The position numbers and the translations under genes are program-made. A DNA stretch of 64,000 nucleotides, from the NCBI RefSeq assembly GCF_027484705.1, contig NZ_JAIXSL010000012.1:124001-188000 (forward strand), in the 5' to 3' direction. Under the pieces are notes generated by a model. The model saw only the letters and a program-made list of their open reading frames with translations. It did not search any database and had not been told where the DNA came from. Origin of the DNA: Flavobacterium sp. Lineage in GTDB: Bacteria > Bacteroidota > Bacteroidia > Flavobacteriales > Flavobacteriaceae. Shown one piece after another: positions 1 to 7,548 of this stretch (positions are counted from its first letter, which is position 1; each line of letters opens with the position of its first letter).

Positions 1-940
1 CGATTTCCTTAGCGACCTGAACATCTTTGTCGGCATCAAAATACGAGATGGCTTTCTCTAAATCTTTATCGAATTCAGGTTTGTCTTTCACAAAAATCAG
101 GAATTCGTTGAGCATTCTGTGTTTGATTTTGTCGTCGATCTTGCGGCTTTCGAGCACTTTGTTCATCGAAATCACGGCATTCGGACCATCATTATTGTTG
201 AGGTGGAATTTAAACAAACTCACCTGCGCCCAATCCGAAGTCGGGATTTCCGTTTCGAGTTGTTTGGCGATTTCCATCGCTTTTTCTTCCTGATTGCTTT
301 CCGAATACAGGAAAATCAGTGCGATATAATTCGATTCTTCTTTTGGGTATTTTTTAATCTGGGCCAACAGATTGTCTTTTTCAGAAGTCTGGTATTTCGC
401 CTGATTTAAGATTTCACGTTTGTAATTTTCGCGCAGTTCGGTTTTGCCTACGGTCGAATTCAATTGATTAATCAAATCCAAAGCTTTGTCGAATTGCTGC
501 GTATTCATATACAGCGAAACCAAATCTTCCTTGTACTCTTTTTTGAACTCGATGAGCTTGTTGACAATCACAATGGCCTGCGTATAATCTTTGGTTTCAT
601 AACAAACGTCGTACATCCCGACCCAAAACCACATGTTTTTCGGGTTGATTTGTGTGGCTTTCTCAAACGAATCGTAGGCGTCTTTGTATTTCTTTTGCGG
701 CAGGTAACTTTTGCCCATCTCAAAATAAACCACAGCATTCTCGGGCTGGAGTTTCTTGCACTTTTCGAGCGCCGTAATTGCTTTATCGTAATTCTCGATG
801 CCTTTCTGCAACAAAGCGTCATAGAACGCATTCTGAAACTGATCATCCGCCAAACCAATGGCATCAGGTTCGTCCTGCGCACGCAGCAGCTGTGGAAAAA
901 AGATTCCGGCAAAAAGAAGTATGAAGGCTGTTTTTCTCAC
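1..940 (-). CDS. TPR-repeat exported protein, C-terminus beyond the window
   Basis: An open minus-strand frame runs from a GTG at 938-940 to the window edge without a stop (313 codons). The first 20 or so residues form a signal peptide (Met-Arg-Lys, a hydrophobic core, then a Leu-Arg-Ala-Gln cleavage site), so the mature protein is periplasmic. Helical repeats follow, for example the segment beginning AITALEKCKKLQPENAVVYF and the next one around YKDAYDSFEKATQINPKNMW, which have the TPR pattern of paired helices with conserved small and aromatic residues. No enzyme motif is visible. The GTG start is chosen because it sits directly before the signal peptide and no ATG fits. It lies 84 bp downstream of the nucleotidyltransferase gene on the same strand and is probably co-transcribed with it. 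The exact role is unknown. Confidence 0.8.
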   Translation of the reverse strand, partial: MRKTAFILLFAGIFFPQLLRAQDEPDAIGLADDQFQNAFYDALLQKGIENYDKAITALEKCKKLQPENAVVYFEMGKSYLPQKKYKDAYDSFEKATQINPKNMWFWVGMYDVCYETKDYTQAIVIVNKLIEFKKEYKEDLVSLYMNTQQFDKALDLINQLNSTVGKTELRENYKREILNQAKYQTSEKDNLLAQIKKYPKEESNYIALIFLYSESNQEEKAMEIAKQLETEIPTSDWAQVSLFKFHLNNNDGPNAVISMNKVLESRKIDDKIKHRMLNEFLIFVKDKPEFDKDLEKAISYFDADKDVQVAKEI

Positions 941-1024
941 TGTTGATTATTTAACCGCAATGTACACAAAGATGCCGCTCGGATTTGCAAAGAAAATCCT
1001 AAAGCGCGTTTGGGTCGTGTTTTA

Positions 1025-2035
1025 TTATTCTAAAACCGAATAATCGCCGATGCTGATGCTCGTAAATTTCCCGTCGAAAGTCGCGTGGCTGCCAATCATC
1101 GCATTATCCAGATTGGCGTTTCTGATGTGCGAATGGGTTTGCACCAAACTGTTTTTGATTTGCGTATCGCTCACATGACAAGCTTTCCCGAGCGAAACAT
1201 TCGGGCCGACTGTGGCATTGATCAAGATGACATCTTCGCCGATAAAGCAAGGTGCAATGATCGTGGAATTTTCGATTTTCACCGAAGGATGCACCAAGTT
1301 CTCGCCGTCCTGATGCAGGAAATCCAGCATTCTCGAATTGGTTTCGACCGTGACGTTTTTATTGCCGCAATCCATCCATTCATCGACTTTGCCGGGAACG
1401 AATTTGAGGCCTTTGACTTTCATGTTCTCCAGTCCGTCAGTAAGTTGGTATTCGCCGCCTTTCACGACATTGTTGTCGAGTAAATATTGCAATTCAGCGC
1501 GCAAAGCCTCACCGGATTTGAAATAATAAATCCCGATGATCGCCAAGTCTGAAACGAAATCTTTGGGTTTCTCCACGAAATCAACAATCTGGTTGTTGTC
1601 ATTGAGCTGCACGACGCCGAAAGCGCTTGGGTCCTCAACTTGCTTCACCCAAATCACGCTGTCTGCGGAAGTGTCTAGGGTAAAATCAGCGCGGAACAAA
1701 GTATCGGCATAAGCCACGACAATCGGTCCGGTCATAGAATCCTTGGCGCACATGATCGCATGCGCAGTGCCAAGGGCTTCGTTTTGGTAATAGATGGTTC
1801 CTTTAGAACCGAGTTTTTCGGCGATGGCGATGAGGTCTTTCTCGACGGCAGTGCCAAAGTCTTTATGGATGATGAACGCAATTTCTTCAATGTCCTGGTG
1901 GATGACGCCCGCGATGTCTTCTACCAATCGGTGCACGATCGGTTTTCCTGCAATCGGAATCAAAGGTTTCGGGACAGTAAGCGTGTGGGGTCTTAATCTC
2001 GAGCCGCGGCCGGCCATGGGTACGATTATTTTCAT
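1025..2035 (-). CDS. Sugar-phosphate nucleotidyltransferase with C-terminal hexapeptide repeats
   Basis: 336 residues. The N-terminus MKIIVPMAGRGSRLRPHT carries the GxGxRL nucleotide-binding loop followed by PKPLIPIAGKPI, the signature of the NTP-transferase fold (RmlA/GlmU/GalU group). These enzymes join a sugar 1-phosphate to an NTP to give an activated nucleotide sugar in the cytoplasm. The catalytic domain covers roughly residues 1-235. From about 245 the sequence becomes a left-handed beta-helix (repeated I/V-x-x-x-x patterns such as NSTIIAPCFIGEDVILINA), as in GlmU and long RmlA-like enzymes. Which sugar and nucleotide are used cannot be read from the sequence. The start at 2035 places the glycine-rich loop 10 residues in, as expected for the family. 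The TPR gene follows on the same strand. Confidence 0.9.
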   Translation of the reverse strand: MKIIVPMAGRGSRLRPHTLTVPKPLIPIAGKPIVHRLVEDIAGVIHQDIEEIAFIIHKDFGTAVEKDLIAIAEKLGSKGTIYYQNEALGTAHAIMCAKDSMTGPIVVAYADTLFRADFTLDTSADSVIWVKQVEDPSAFGVVQLNDNNQIVDFVEKPKDFVSDLAIIGIYYFKSGEALRAELQYLLDNNVVKGGEYQLTDGLENMKVKGLKFVPGKVDEWMDCGNKNVTVETNSRMLDFLHQDGENLVHPSVKIENSTIIAPCFIGEDVILINATVGPNVSLGKACHVSDTQIKNSLVQTHSHIRNANLDNAMIGSHATFDGKFTSISIGDYSVLE

Positions 2036-2208
2036 GTGTCTAGATTTTGCGCCAAAGTTCGCAAAGTTTTTGGGAAACTGTATAAAGTTTTTAATTTGTT
2101 TTTAGTGGGTTATTAACTGTTTTTGGGGAGGAGTTTGTGTACAGCACTTGAATTTGAGAATCGTTCGCTCTAGTGCAAGTGATGTTCGGATTTTGAATCC
2201 AAGAAGTT

Positions 2209-3633
2209 TTAATTAATTACGCTTTTAATGTAATTAGAATTAATCCAATAACATTTTTTCTTTTCTTCTGAACCAGTTATGGTTTCCATCATATCTCGAC
2301 TATTTTTTCCTTTTGGTCTCACATGACAAATTTTCTTATCAGAAATTTTAATGAAATGTTCAAAATCATTTGATTTGATTTTCTTTTTAGTATCTAACCA
2401 AAACTCTTTAGCAATTTCGATATCTTTATTAGGCATCGTCCAAAACAACACCTTTTTTAATACAAGTTGTTTGGAATCATTTTTTTGAAACACAACAAAA
2501 AAGAATCTTTTTGAGATGGTATCAAACCAATAAGATTGATCCCAATCTTCATTGACAATTTCTTTGTATTGAATTTGACCAAAAGACATACTCTCTTTTA
2601 AAGATCCTGATTTTTCCAATTTAATGGTTTTCATTAAAATATCAGCTTTTTCAAACTCTTCGATTTTTTTATTAGTGACACCTAGAATAGCTTTGCAAAG
2701 AATGTTTATTTTATTTTTTGCTTTGGTTTCGGTGAAATTGATTTTTTTGATTATTTCACTTTCCGTTAATCCAATGAAAGGGTTGAATTTTTTAATTACT
2801 AATTGTTCAAATGTTTCCCCAGCTTCATATTCTGAAACTGACTTTACAATAGGTTCTAAATCGTCTAAGTTAAGTCTTTTGTATGCTGCAAGAGGTTCTT
2901 CGACAGTATTGTTATTGTTTAGAATAATATCATATTCTTTATAATCAACAGCTACCACTTCGTTTTTTAGACCTTTTTCAATGATAAAATTAAGGTATTT
3001 TGATTTTAAAGAAAAGGCTCGCTGCATAGCCATTATTTCTGAAAAAGGCTGACTGCGAAGAGACAAATTATTAGCTCCTTTAGTGCAAGCTCCAAGATAT
3101 ACAGTATCTCCTTCTGAAATTTCATGAGCTTTACCTTGCTTTATTTTAGAGACAATTAATTCCCAATCGTCTTTAATTATTTTTAAATCTGTTGAAGGGA
3201 ATTGCCAAAGCCTGACTATTTTAAAAATATAATCAAAATCTAATTTATCGTTTTCATGAAGATAAAACAGTAGTAATAAAAGTTGATTTTTTTTCCAAAA
3301 ACTACTCGTGGAAAATTTTTCTTTATGCTCAGTTTCAAAATCAATAATATTAAAAACAAGTCTTTCCTTAGAAACATAACCTTTTTTAATTTTCTTTATA
3401 GGAGAGGTCTTTAATTCAACACCAACTTTGTAAAAATCTGGCTCTGGCTTCGAATTTGGCTCGTACTTAAAATATAGTTTTTCTACTTTTTGACCAAATC
3501 CACCTTTTCCTTTAAATTCAGAATCTAGTTCCTTGGGTAAAACATCAGACAACGATTTGTTTAGCAATAAGTTTGCGTAATCAACAATTGATTTAATATT
3601 GCTATCGTCGTATGGCAAGGAAGAATTATTCAT
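2209..3633 (-). CDS. Type II restriction endonuclease, Sau3AI/MutH family
   Basis: 474 residues, close to the 489 of Sau3AI. Near the N-terminus the segment around residues 42-80 contains GKGGFGQKVEKLYF and then D66, E73 and K75. The spacing D-x6-E-x-K is the same as the D70, E77, K79 active site of MutH. Sau3AI-type enzymes have an N-terminal catalytic MutH-like domain and a second, catalytically inactive MutH-like domain in the C-terminal half, which fits the length here. Known members cut at GATC, so GATC is the predicted target; that part is inference. The ATG at 3633 directly follows the TAA of the methyltransferase gene, so the two are translationally linked. The gene is distinctly richer in A and T than genes on either side of the cassette, consistent with horizontal acquisition. 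Confidence 0.87.
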   Translation of the reverse strand: MNNSSLPYDDSNIKSIVDYANLLLNKSLSDVLPKELDSEFKGKGGFGQKVEKLYFKYEPNSKPEPDFYKVGVELKTSPIKKIKKGYVSKERLVFNIIDFETEHKEKFSTSSFWKKNQLLLLLFYLHENDKLDFDYIFKIVRLWQFPSTDLKIIKDDWELIVSKIKQGKAHEISEGDTVYLGACTKGANNLSLRSQPFSEIMAMQRAFSLKSKYLNFIIEKGLKNEVVAVDYKEYDIILNNNNTVEEPLAAYKRLNLDDLEPIVKSVSEYEAGETFEQLVIKKFNPFIGLTESEIIKKINFTETKAKNKINILCKAILGVTNKKIEEFEKADILMKTIKLEKSGSLKESMSFGQIQYKEIVNEDWDQSYWFDTISKRFFFVVFQKNDSKQLVLKKVLFWTMPNKDIEIAKEFWLDTKKKIKSNDFEHFIKISDKKICHVRPKGKNSRDMMETITGSEEKKKCYWINSNYIKSVIN

Positions 3634-4875
3634 TTATTTCTGGTTTATTTTAGAAAATAATTCCGCTCCGATTTTTTCAATTATTCCAACAACTAAAGCG
3701 TTACCCATAAAAAATGCTCTTTTAGTGTCGGGAATACCTTCAAGTTGTGTGTGGTTATCTGGGAACATGTTTAATCTTTCCAACTCAACAGGCGTAAGTC
3801 TTCTTAATCCTTTATTTGTTTTTATAACATGTTTGAATCGAGATGGTGATTTGCCGCCTTCTCCGGTTATTATTGTTCTTGAAGCATTGTCAAGCGCATC
3901 AGGGAATATCATTGCACCTTCGCTATAATTGTACTCATAATCATCAGCAGTTTTACGGACTTCTTTTTTTGAACCTTTTAAATATTCCCATTTTGGCAAT
4001 TCTTTTTCATCTATGAAGAAGTCATCGGTTACTTCTCCATTTTGAAGTATATCTTTGAGAATTATTCTTTTTCCGTCATAATTTGGAGACGTTTTAGTGG
4101 TAAATACTTCTCCGTCAATTAACAATCCGGTATTTAAAAAAGGGGAGAGTTTTTGAGTTTTATTAAAGTTTTCTGTAATTTCTACTAGATCTCCTTCAAG
4201 GTTAAAATAATCTATTCCGCCTTTTTTTTCATTCACAACAGGAAAGCCTTCGGCAATAGTTCCGGTATTTATTAACCAATCTAATTTGTCAGATTTTTTA
4301 ATTGCTTTATACAAATCAGTTGATTTGTGATAACCTAAAAAGAATACCCTTCTTCTTCTTTGAGGCATTCCATATTCAGCGGCATTAATTATTCTCCATT
4401 CAACAGCATAACCTATATCGTCCAGACTTTTAAGCATAACGGCGAAATCTCTACCACGTTGTTTTGAAGGCGATTTCAACAAACGGTCTACATTTTCCAA
4501 AAAAAGGTATTTTGGTTTGTTCTTTTTTTCGGTTAATATTTTATGTATTGACCACCATAAAACACCTTTCTTTCCAATAAGTCCTTTTGAATTATTTGAA
4601 GACGTGGCGACAGAATAATCTTGACAAGGAAATCCTCCCACAAGAATATCATGGTCTGGAATTTCTGAAATAGGAACTTGAGCAATATCTTGGTTTGAAT
4701 GGTTTTCTTTTCCAAAACGATTTTCATAAACCATTGAAGCATGTTGGGTTTTAGTAGAGGGTTCCCATTGATTGCTCCAAACCACTTTGTAATTATTGTA
4801 TTTTTCTAATCCTAATCTAAAACCTCCAACTCCAGCAAATAGTTCCACTACTTTTAGTTTCTCTTTCATCTTCAT
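3634..4875 (-). CDS. DNA (cytosine-5-)-methyltransferase of the restriction-modification cassette
   Basis: 413 residues (M.Sau3AI has about 412). The conserved C5-methyltransferase motifs appear in order: motif I ELFAGVGGFRLGLE (residues 11-24, SAM binding), motif IV GGFPCQDYS with the catalytic C84, motif VI LENVD (E127-N128-V129), motif VIII PQRRRRVFFLG (around 171-181), and motif X MGNALVVG near the C-terminus. The region between VIII and X is the target-recognition domain. It should protect the host from the adjacent nuclease by methylating the cytosine of the same site, predicted GATC. The start codon overlaps the stop of the upstream regulator gene (ATGA at 4872-4875), so regulator, methylase and nuclease form one minus-strand operon in that order. 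Low GC like its partner. Confidence 0.93.
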   Translation of the reverse strand: MKMKEKLKVVELFAGVGGFRLGLEKYNNYKVVWSNQWEPSTKTQHASMVYENRFGKENHSNQDIAQVPISEIPDHDILVGGFPCQDYSVATSSNNSKGLIGKKGVLWWSIHKILTEKKNKPKYLFLENVDRLLKSPSKQRGRDFAVMLKSLDDIGYAVEWRIINAAEYGMPQRRRRVFFLGYHKSTDLYKAIKKSDKLDWLINTGTIAEGFPVVNEKKGGIDYFNLEGDLVEITENFNKTQKLSPFLNTGLLIDGEVFTTKTSPNYDGKRIILKDILQNGEVTDDFFIDEKELPKWEYLKGSKKEVRKTADDYEYNYSEGAMIFPDALDNASRTIITGEGGKSPSRFKHVIKTNKGLRRLTPVELERLNMFPDNHTQLEGIPDTKRAFFMGNALVVGIIEKIGAELFSKINQK

Positions 4876-5093
4876 TTTTTAAAATTTTTATCACTGAAAA
4901 AAGTTGTCAAATCAGTGTCTAAGGCATTTATAATTTTCTCTGCAATTACTATTGAAATGTTTCTTTTCCCCTTTTCTATATCAGAAATATAATTCCGATC
5001 CACATTAGAAATATTCGCCAGATACTCAATGGAAAATCCTTTTTCCTCTCTGAGATTTTTGACTTTATTCCCGAATTTTTCTTTAATATCCAT
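4872..5093 (-). CDS. Small Cro/CI-type regulator, likely controller (C) protein of the R-M system
   Basis: 73 residues from the ATG at 5093. Almost the whole protein is an XRE helix-turn-helix: VKNLREEKGFSIEYLANISN, then VDRNYISDIEKGKRNISI, with the recognition helix in the second segment. An in-frame ATG at 5177 would add 28 residues, but these are not XRE-like, and that ATG lies beside a terminator hairpin. The downstream start is therefore preferred. Small proteins of this kind encoded in front of a methylase and endonuclease are usually C proteins that time the expression of the nuclease after entry into a new cell. Two overlapping inverted repeats just upstream (5113-5133 and 5130-5145) are candidate operators for self-regulation. 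The gene overlaps the methylase start by 4 bp. Confidence 0.8.
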   Translation of the reverse strand: MDIKEKFGNKVKNLREEKGFSIEYLANISNVDRNYISDIEKGKRNISIVIAEKIINALDTDLTTFFSDKNFKK

Positions 5094-5112
5094 AGCGTTT
5101 AAAATTAAATTG

Positions 5113-5145
5113 ATGCGGACAATTGACCCGCATACAATCGTATGC
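5113..5145. promoter_or_regulatory. Two overlapping dyads upstream of the C regulator, candidate operators
   Basis: Two perfect inverted repeats occur 20-52 bp upstream of the regulator ATG. ATGCGG (5113-5118) pairs with CCGCAT (5128-5133) across 9 bp. GCATAC (5130-5135) pairs with GTATGC (5140-5145) across 4 bp. They share bases 5130-5133, so binding to one could exclude or assist the other, as with the paired C-boxes of known controller systems. The sequence shows the symmetry; the function is inferred from position and the known behaviour of C proteins. Confidence 0.5.
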
Positions 5146-5179
5146 ACAAAAATTATGTTTTGAACAATCTTATCCATGA

Positions 5180-5207
5180 AAAAACCCCGGCAATAACGCC
5201 GAGGTTT
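5180..5207 (-). terminator. Rho-independent terminator on the minus strand
   Basis: Read on the minus strand, AAACC and GGC (with a 2-bp internal mismatch) pair with GCC and GGTTT around the loop GTTATT, and the hairpin runs straight into six T residues. The geometry is that of an intrinsic terminator, but no gene lies upstream of it on that strand for more than 600 bp. It may insulate the restriction cassette from upstream transcription or be left over from a gene displaced when the cassette arrived. Confidence 0.55.
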
Positions 5208-5249
5208 ACATCAAATTATAAATTTATTTAGGATATTATTCCAGAAACC

Positions 5250-5451
5250 TGTGTCAAATTTTTCCCCTCTCAAAAATTATCACACAATCTGTGACAAAAA
5301 TTTTTCATATAAAAAAATTGTCACAAAAAGTGTGTCAAAAATTTTTCATTTCAAAATTTGCCACAAAACTTGTTGCAAAAATTCGTCACTCAAAAAAATT
5401 GCAACAAAAAGTGTTGCAAAATTTTACGACCGCTAAAAATTGCAACAAACT
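5250..5451. repeat. Five tandem 40-41-bp palindromic units with covarying arms
   Basis: Units start at 5250, 5290, 5331, 5371 and 5412 (lengths 40, 41, 40, 41, 40). Each begins with a TGTG- or TGTT-type octamer and ends with its inverse: TGTGACAA/TTGTCACA in unit 2 (5290-5297 and 5318-5325) and TGTTGCAA/TTGCAACA in units 4 and 5 (5371-5378 with 5399-5406, 5412-5419 with 5440-5447). Units 1 and 3 pair with small mismatches. When the left arm changes, the right arm changes with it. Across unit borders the same octamers face each other with 5-bp gaps (3 bp in the first case), giving tight dyads centred near 5288, 5328, 5368 and 5409. The short frames crossing this stretch repeat only because the DNA repeats and are not credible genes. 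Function unknown. Confidence 0.8.
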
Positions 5452-5835
5452 TCGGCATACAATTCTATCCGAAACTTAACCTCACGCTCCAAACGTCCTT
5501 AAAGAACAAAACGCCCAACTCTACGCAAACCCGTCTTATTATTTTCTTCGTCGTAAATCACGCAATGCATTTTGCGCGTAGGCTTTAGGAGCAATCACGG
5601 AGTGAGGCACGAACGGCTGTGGTTGCGATAGAGGGCCGAGCGTTAAGAAAATGTCCAGTGGACATTTTTAGCGAAGGAGCCAGGTGGCGCGGTGGCCGGA
5701 TTGGGATGATTTAGGCGAAAATATAAAGACTTGATCTTTTGTTTCTTTTAGCTCACTAAACAATATTTGTCAGAGGTGTTCGCTGAATCTCCTGCGTCGA
5801 TTTGCATCAAGGCAAAAGAAAGAAACGCTATAAAA
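5452..5835. other. Gene-free stretch between repeat array and CotH gene
   Basis: No credible gene is visible. The stretch holds a perfect hairpin, AAAATGTCC (5648-5656) with GGACATTTT (5660-5668) around the loop AGT. The flanks (GCGTTAAG before, TAGC after) extend the pairing imperfectly. The surrounding GC-rich sequence from about 5580 to 5705 differs in composition from the AT-rich array before it and looks like a dispersed intergenic element, though no second copy is present in this window. It lies downstream of the CotH-like gene (minus strand), so it could affect the end of that transcript. Confidence 0.45.
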
Positions 5836-7257
5836 TCACCAAGGAATATTCGCCTTTTTACTACTAAAATAATTCCCAGGCCCACTATTCCCTCCCAAAG
5901 CATTTCCAGTCAAAACCCGATAATTCGGCTGATTCCCCCAAGGCGCAGGCTTATCCTCAATCACCATATCCTCGCCGGTCGCATTCGTGACATAAGGATA
6001 AATCTTATTCTGCCAAGCCTGAATCCGCGGAATGCTTTTGCTCGCATGAAAATAATCGTTATTAGGGTTGGCGAGTTCAGTAATGAAATTTTTATACATC
6101 GTTTGGTATTGCGGAATCGCCAGTATTTTGGTAATCAGAGGCCTTTGGGTCATATTGCCCCAAGTCAGTGGGTTTTGCGTGCCCGAGTTTGCCATAATCT
6201 GCGAAGTCCCCAAAGTATTGTCGTAATCATACGGAATGAAATAGGCTTTGCCGTTCGGTGCAAAATAGAAATAAAAATTATTGCCGTTTGCCCAATAATC
6301 GTCCCACATGCCTACCATGACATTGGTCGCATAAGTTCTTAGAAACAGCGGCACGTCCATGCGCTGTTCGATCCAGGTTTGGAACGCTGCGCCGGTTTTG
6401 GTGTTGAGGTCGGAGATGAATTGCAGCAATTCCACTTTCGCCGCCGGAAGTTCGTCCTTACGCGTTTTGAGGTCGTAAGCGAAATAGGTCGAAAGCGCCG
6501 GGTTGATGTCTACATTTTCTACGCCTATGCTCGCCGTCGATACAAAGTTGGCGTTGTTCGAACCGCTCCAGCCGCCTTTCCAGAGAAAACCTGTTCCGTT
6601 GCCCCATTTTGACGCGTTTTTTTGGATGTAAATCTCGTCGATGTTTTCAATCATCGCGTACACGCCGAAATAAGCCGGAGTCGCATCGCCCTGCACTTTG
6701 ATCGTCACGCGGCAATAAGAAGCTTTGGGCGCCATCCAGCATCCGAAACGGCGGAAAAGATCGTAACAGTATATTTCACGGATGTAAGTCGCATCGTCCT
6801 TGAACCATTTGATGTTGAGTTTGTCAAGCCCCATAAAACGTTGTGCGTCGCGGTATTTGGAAAAGTCGAACCCAAAATGGCTGTGGTGCCAATCCGGACT
6901 CGTGGCGCTGTGCACTTGGCCAACATCGCCTTCGGGACGTCTTCGGCTCGTATTGCCTTTGAGACGCAAACCGACACTATCGAGTACTACGGTATTGCCT
7001 TTGGTGACAAACGTAAATTTCGACACCACTCTTTTGTCGTTGGCAGGATTGAGGTCATAGTTTTCGAGCAGTTTGTTCCATTGTGCCAGCGAAACTTCAA
7101 TCGTAATCGTTGGCAGCTGCTTGAGGTTGAAAATATCGGTTTCTGCTACTGGCGTCGAAGGACGATTGGCGTCTGAATCGGTGCTCAGCGCGTCATCCGG
7201 GTTGCCGCAATAAAATAGGAGTAGCAGTGGAAATATCAGGAATATTTTTTTCATCAA
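5836..7257 (-). CDS. CotH-kinase-family lipoprotein
   Basis: 473 residues. The N-terminus is a lipoprotein signal peptide: two Met, two Lys, a Leu-rich core and LLFYC with the lipidated C17, followed by GNPDD; acidic residues just after the cysteine favour surface display in Flavobacteria. The body matches the CotH family: a beta-rich N-terminal part, LDKLNIKWFKDDATYIREI around residue 140, and FIPYDYDNTLGT in the C-terminal half, where the DxDN segment is the metal/nucleotide-binding motif of CotH kinases. CotH of Bacillus spores is an atypical protein kinase; the role of surface CotH-like lipoproteins in Bacteroidetes is not established. A TAnnTTTG promoter lies 25 bp upstream. It appears to be a single-gene unit, transcribed divergently from the pyrimidine operon. 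Confidence 0.85.
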   Translation of the reverse strand: MMKKIFLIFPLLLLFYCGNPDDALSTDSDANRPSTPVAETDIFNLKQLPTITIEVSLAQWNKLLENYDLNPANDKRVVSKFTFVTKGNTVVLDSVGLRLKGNTSRRRPEGDVGQVHSATSPDWHHSHFGFDFSKYRDAQRFMGLDKLNIKWFKDDATYIREIYCYDLFRRFGCWMAPKASYCRVTIKVQGDATPAYFGVYAMIENIDEIYIQKNASKWGNGTGFLWKGGWSGSNNANFVSTASIGVENVDINPALSTYFAYDLKTRKDELPAAKVELLQFISDLNTKTGAAFQTWIEQRMDVPLFLRTYATNVMVGMWDDYWANGNNFYFYFAPNGKAYFIPYDYDNTLGTSQIMANSGTQNPLTWGNMTQRPLITKILAIPQYQTMYKNFITELANPNNDYFHASKSIPRIQAWQNKIYPYVTNATGEDMVIEDKPAPWGNQPNYRVLTGNALGGNSGPGNYFSSKKANIPW

Positions 7258-7282
7258 AATGGTTTTTCATAGCAAAAGCTAC

Positions 7283-7290
7283 CAAAGGTA
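7283..7290 (-). promoter_or_regulatory. -7 promoter box TACCTTTG for the CotH-like gene
   Basis: On the minus strand TACCTTTG matches the Bacteroidetes -7 consensus TAnnTTTG exactly, 25 bp upstream of the ATG at 7257. No clear TTG -33 element is seen at the expected distance. Confidence 0.55.
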
Positions 7291-7548
7291 CTATATTATT
7301 TGAAGCCATTGTTTTCAATGCCTGATGCGGGGGCAATTTTTATTTTAATAATAATTTTATGGGCTTTACACTGAGAACTTTTTCTTAAAGGGTTCATTTT
7401 TAAAATAATAACGCAATAATAATTTAAGGATTCATCCCAATCTAAAAACCATGGGTGTTAATATTGTCAATTATTCACTTTGCTTACTTGTATATTAATA
7501 AATTGTTATTATTTTTATTAATTATTTGTACAAAAATCATAAACCATA

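Noticed and set aside
2145..2181. Inverted repeat CACTTG/CAAGTG at the left edge of the restriction cassette as an insertion footprint
   Set aside because: Six-bp arms 25 bp apart are expected by chance; no matching copy or direct repeat was found at the right edge.
5250..5451. CRISPR array
   Set aside because: Units are directly adjacent without unique spacers and are themselves palindromic and diverged; no cas genes nearby.
5251..5588. Short overlapping plus-strand reading frames of 60-76 codons
   Set aside because: They translate the palindrome array; their repeated Thr-Lys-Ser-Val pattern only reflects the DNA repeat, and composition is unlike real proteins.
5767..6342. 191-codon plus-strand frame opposite the CotH gene
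   Set aside because: Antisense shadow: the minus-strand frame has a lipoprotein signal, family motifs and a promoter, while this one has no recognisable domain.
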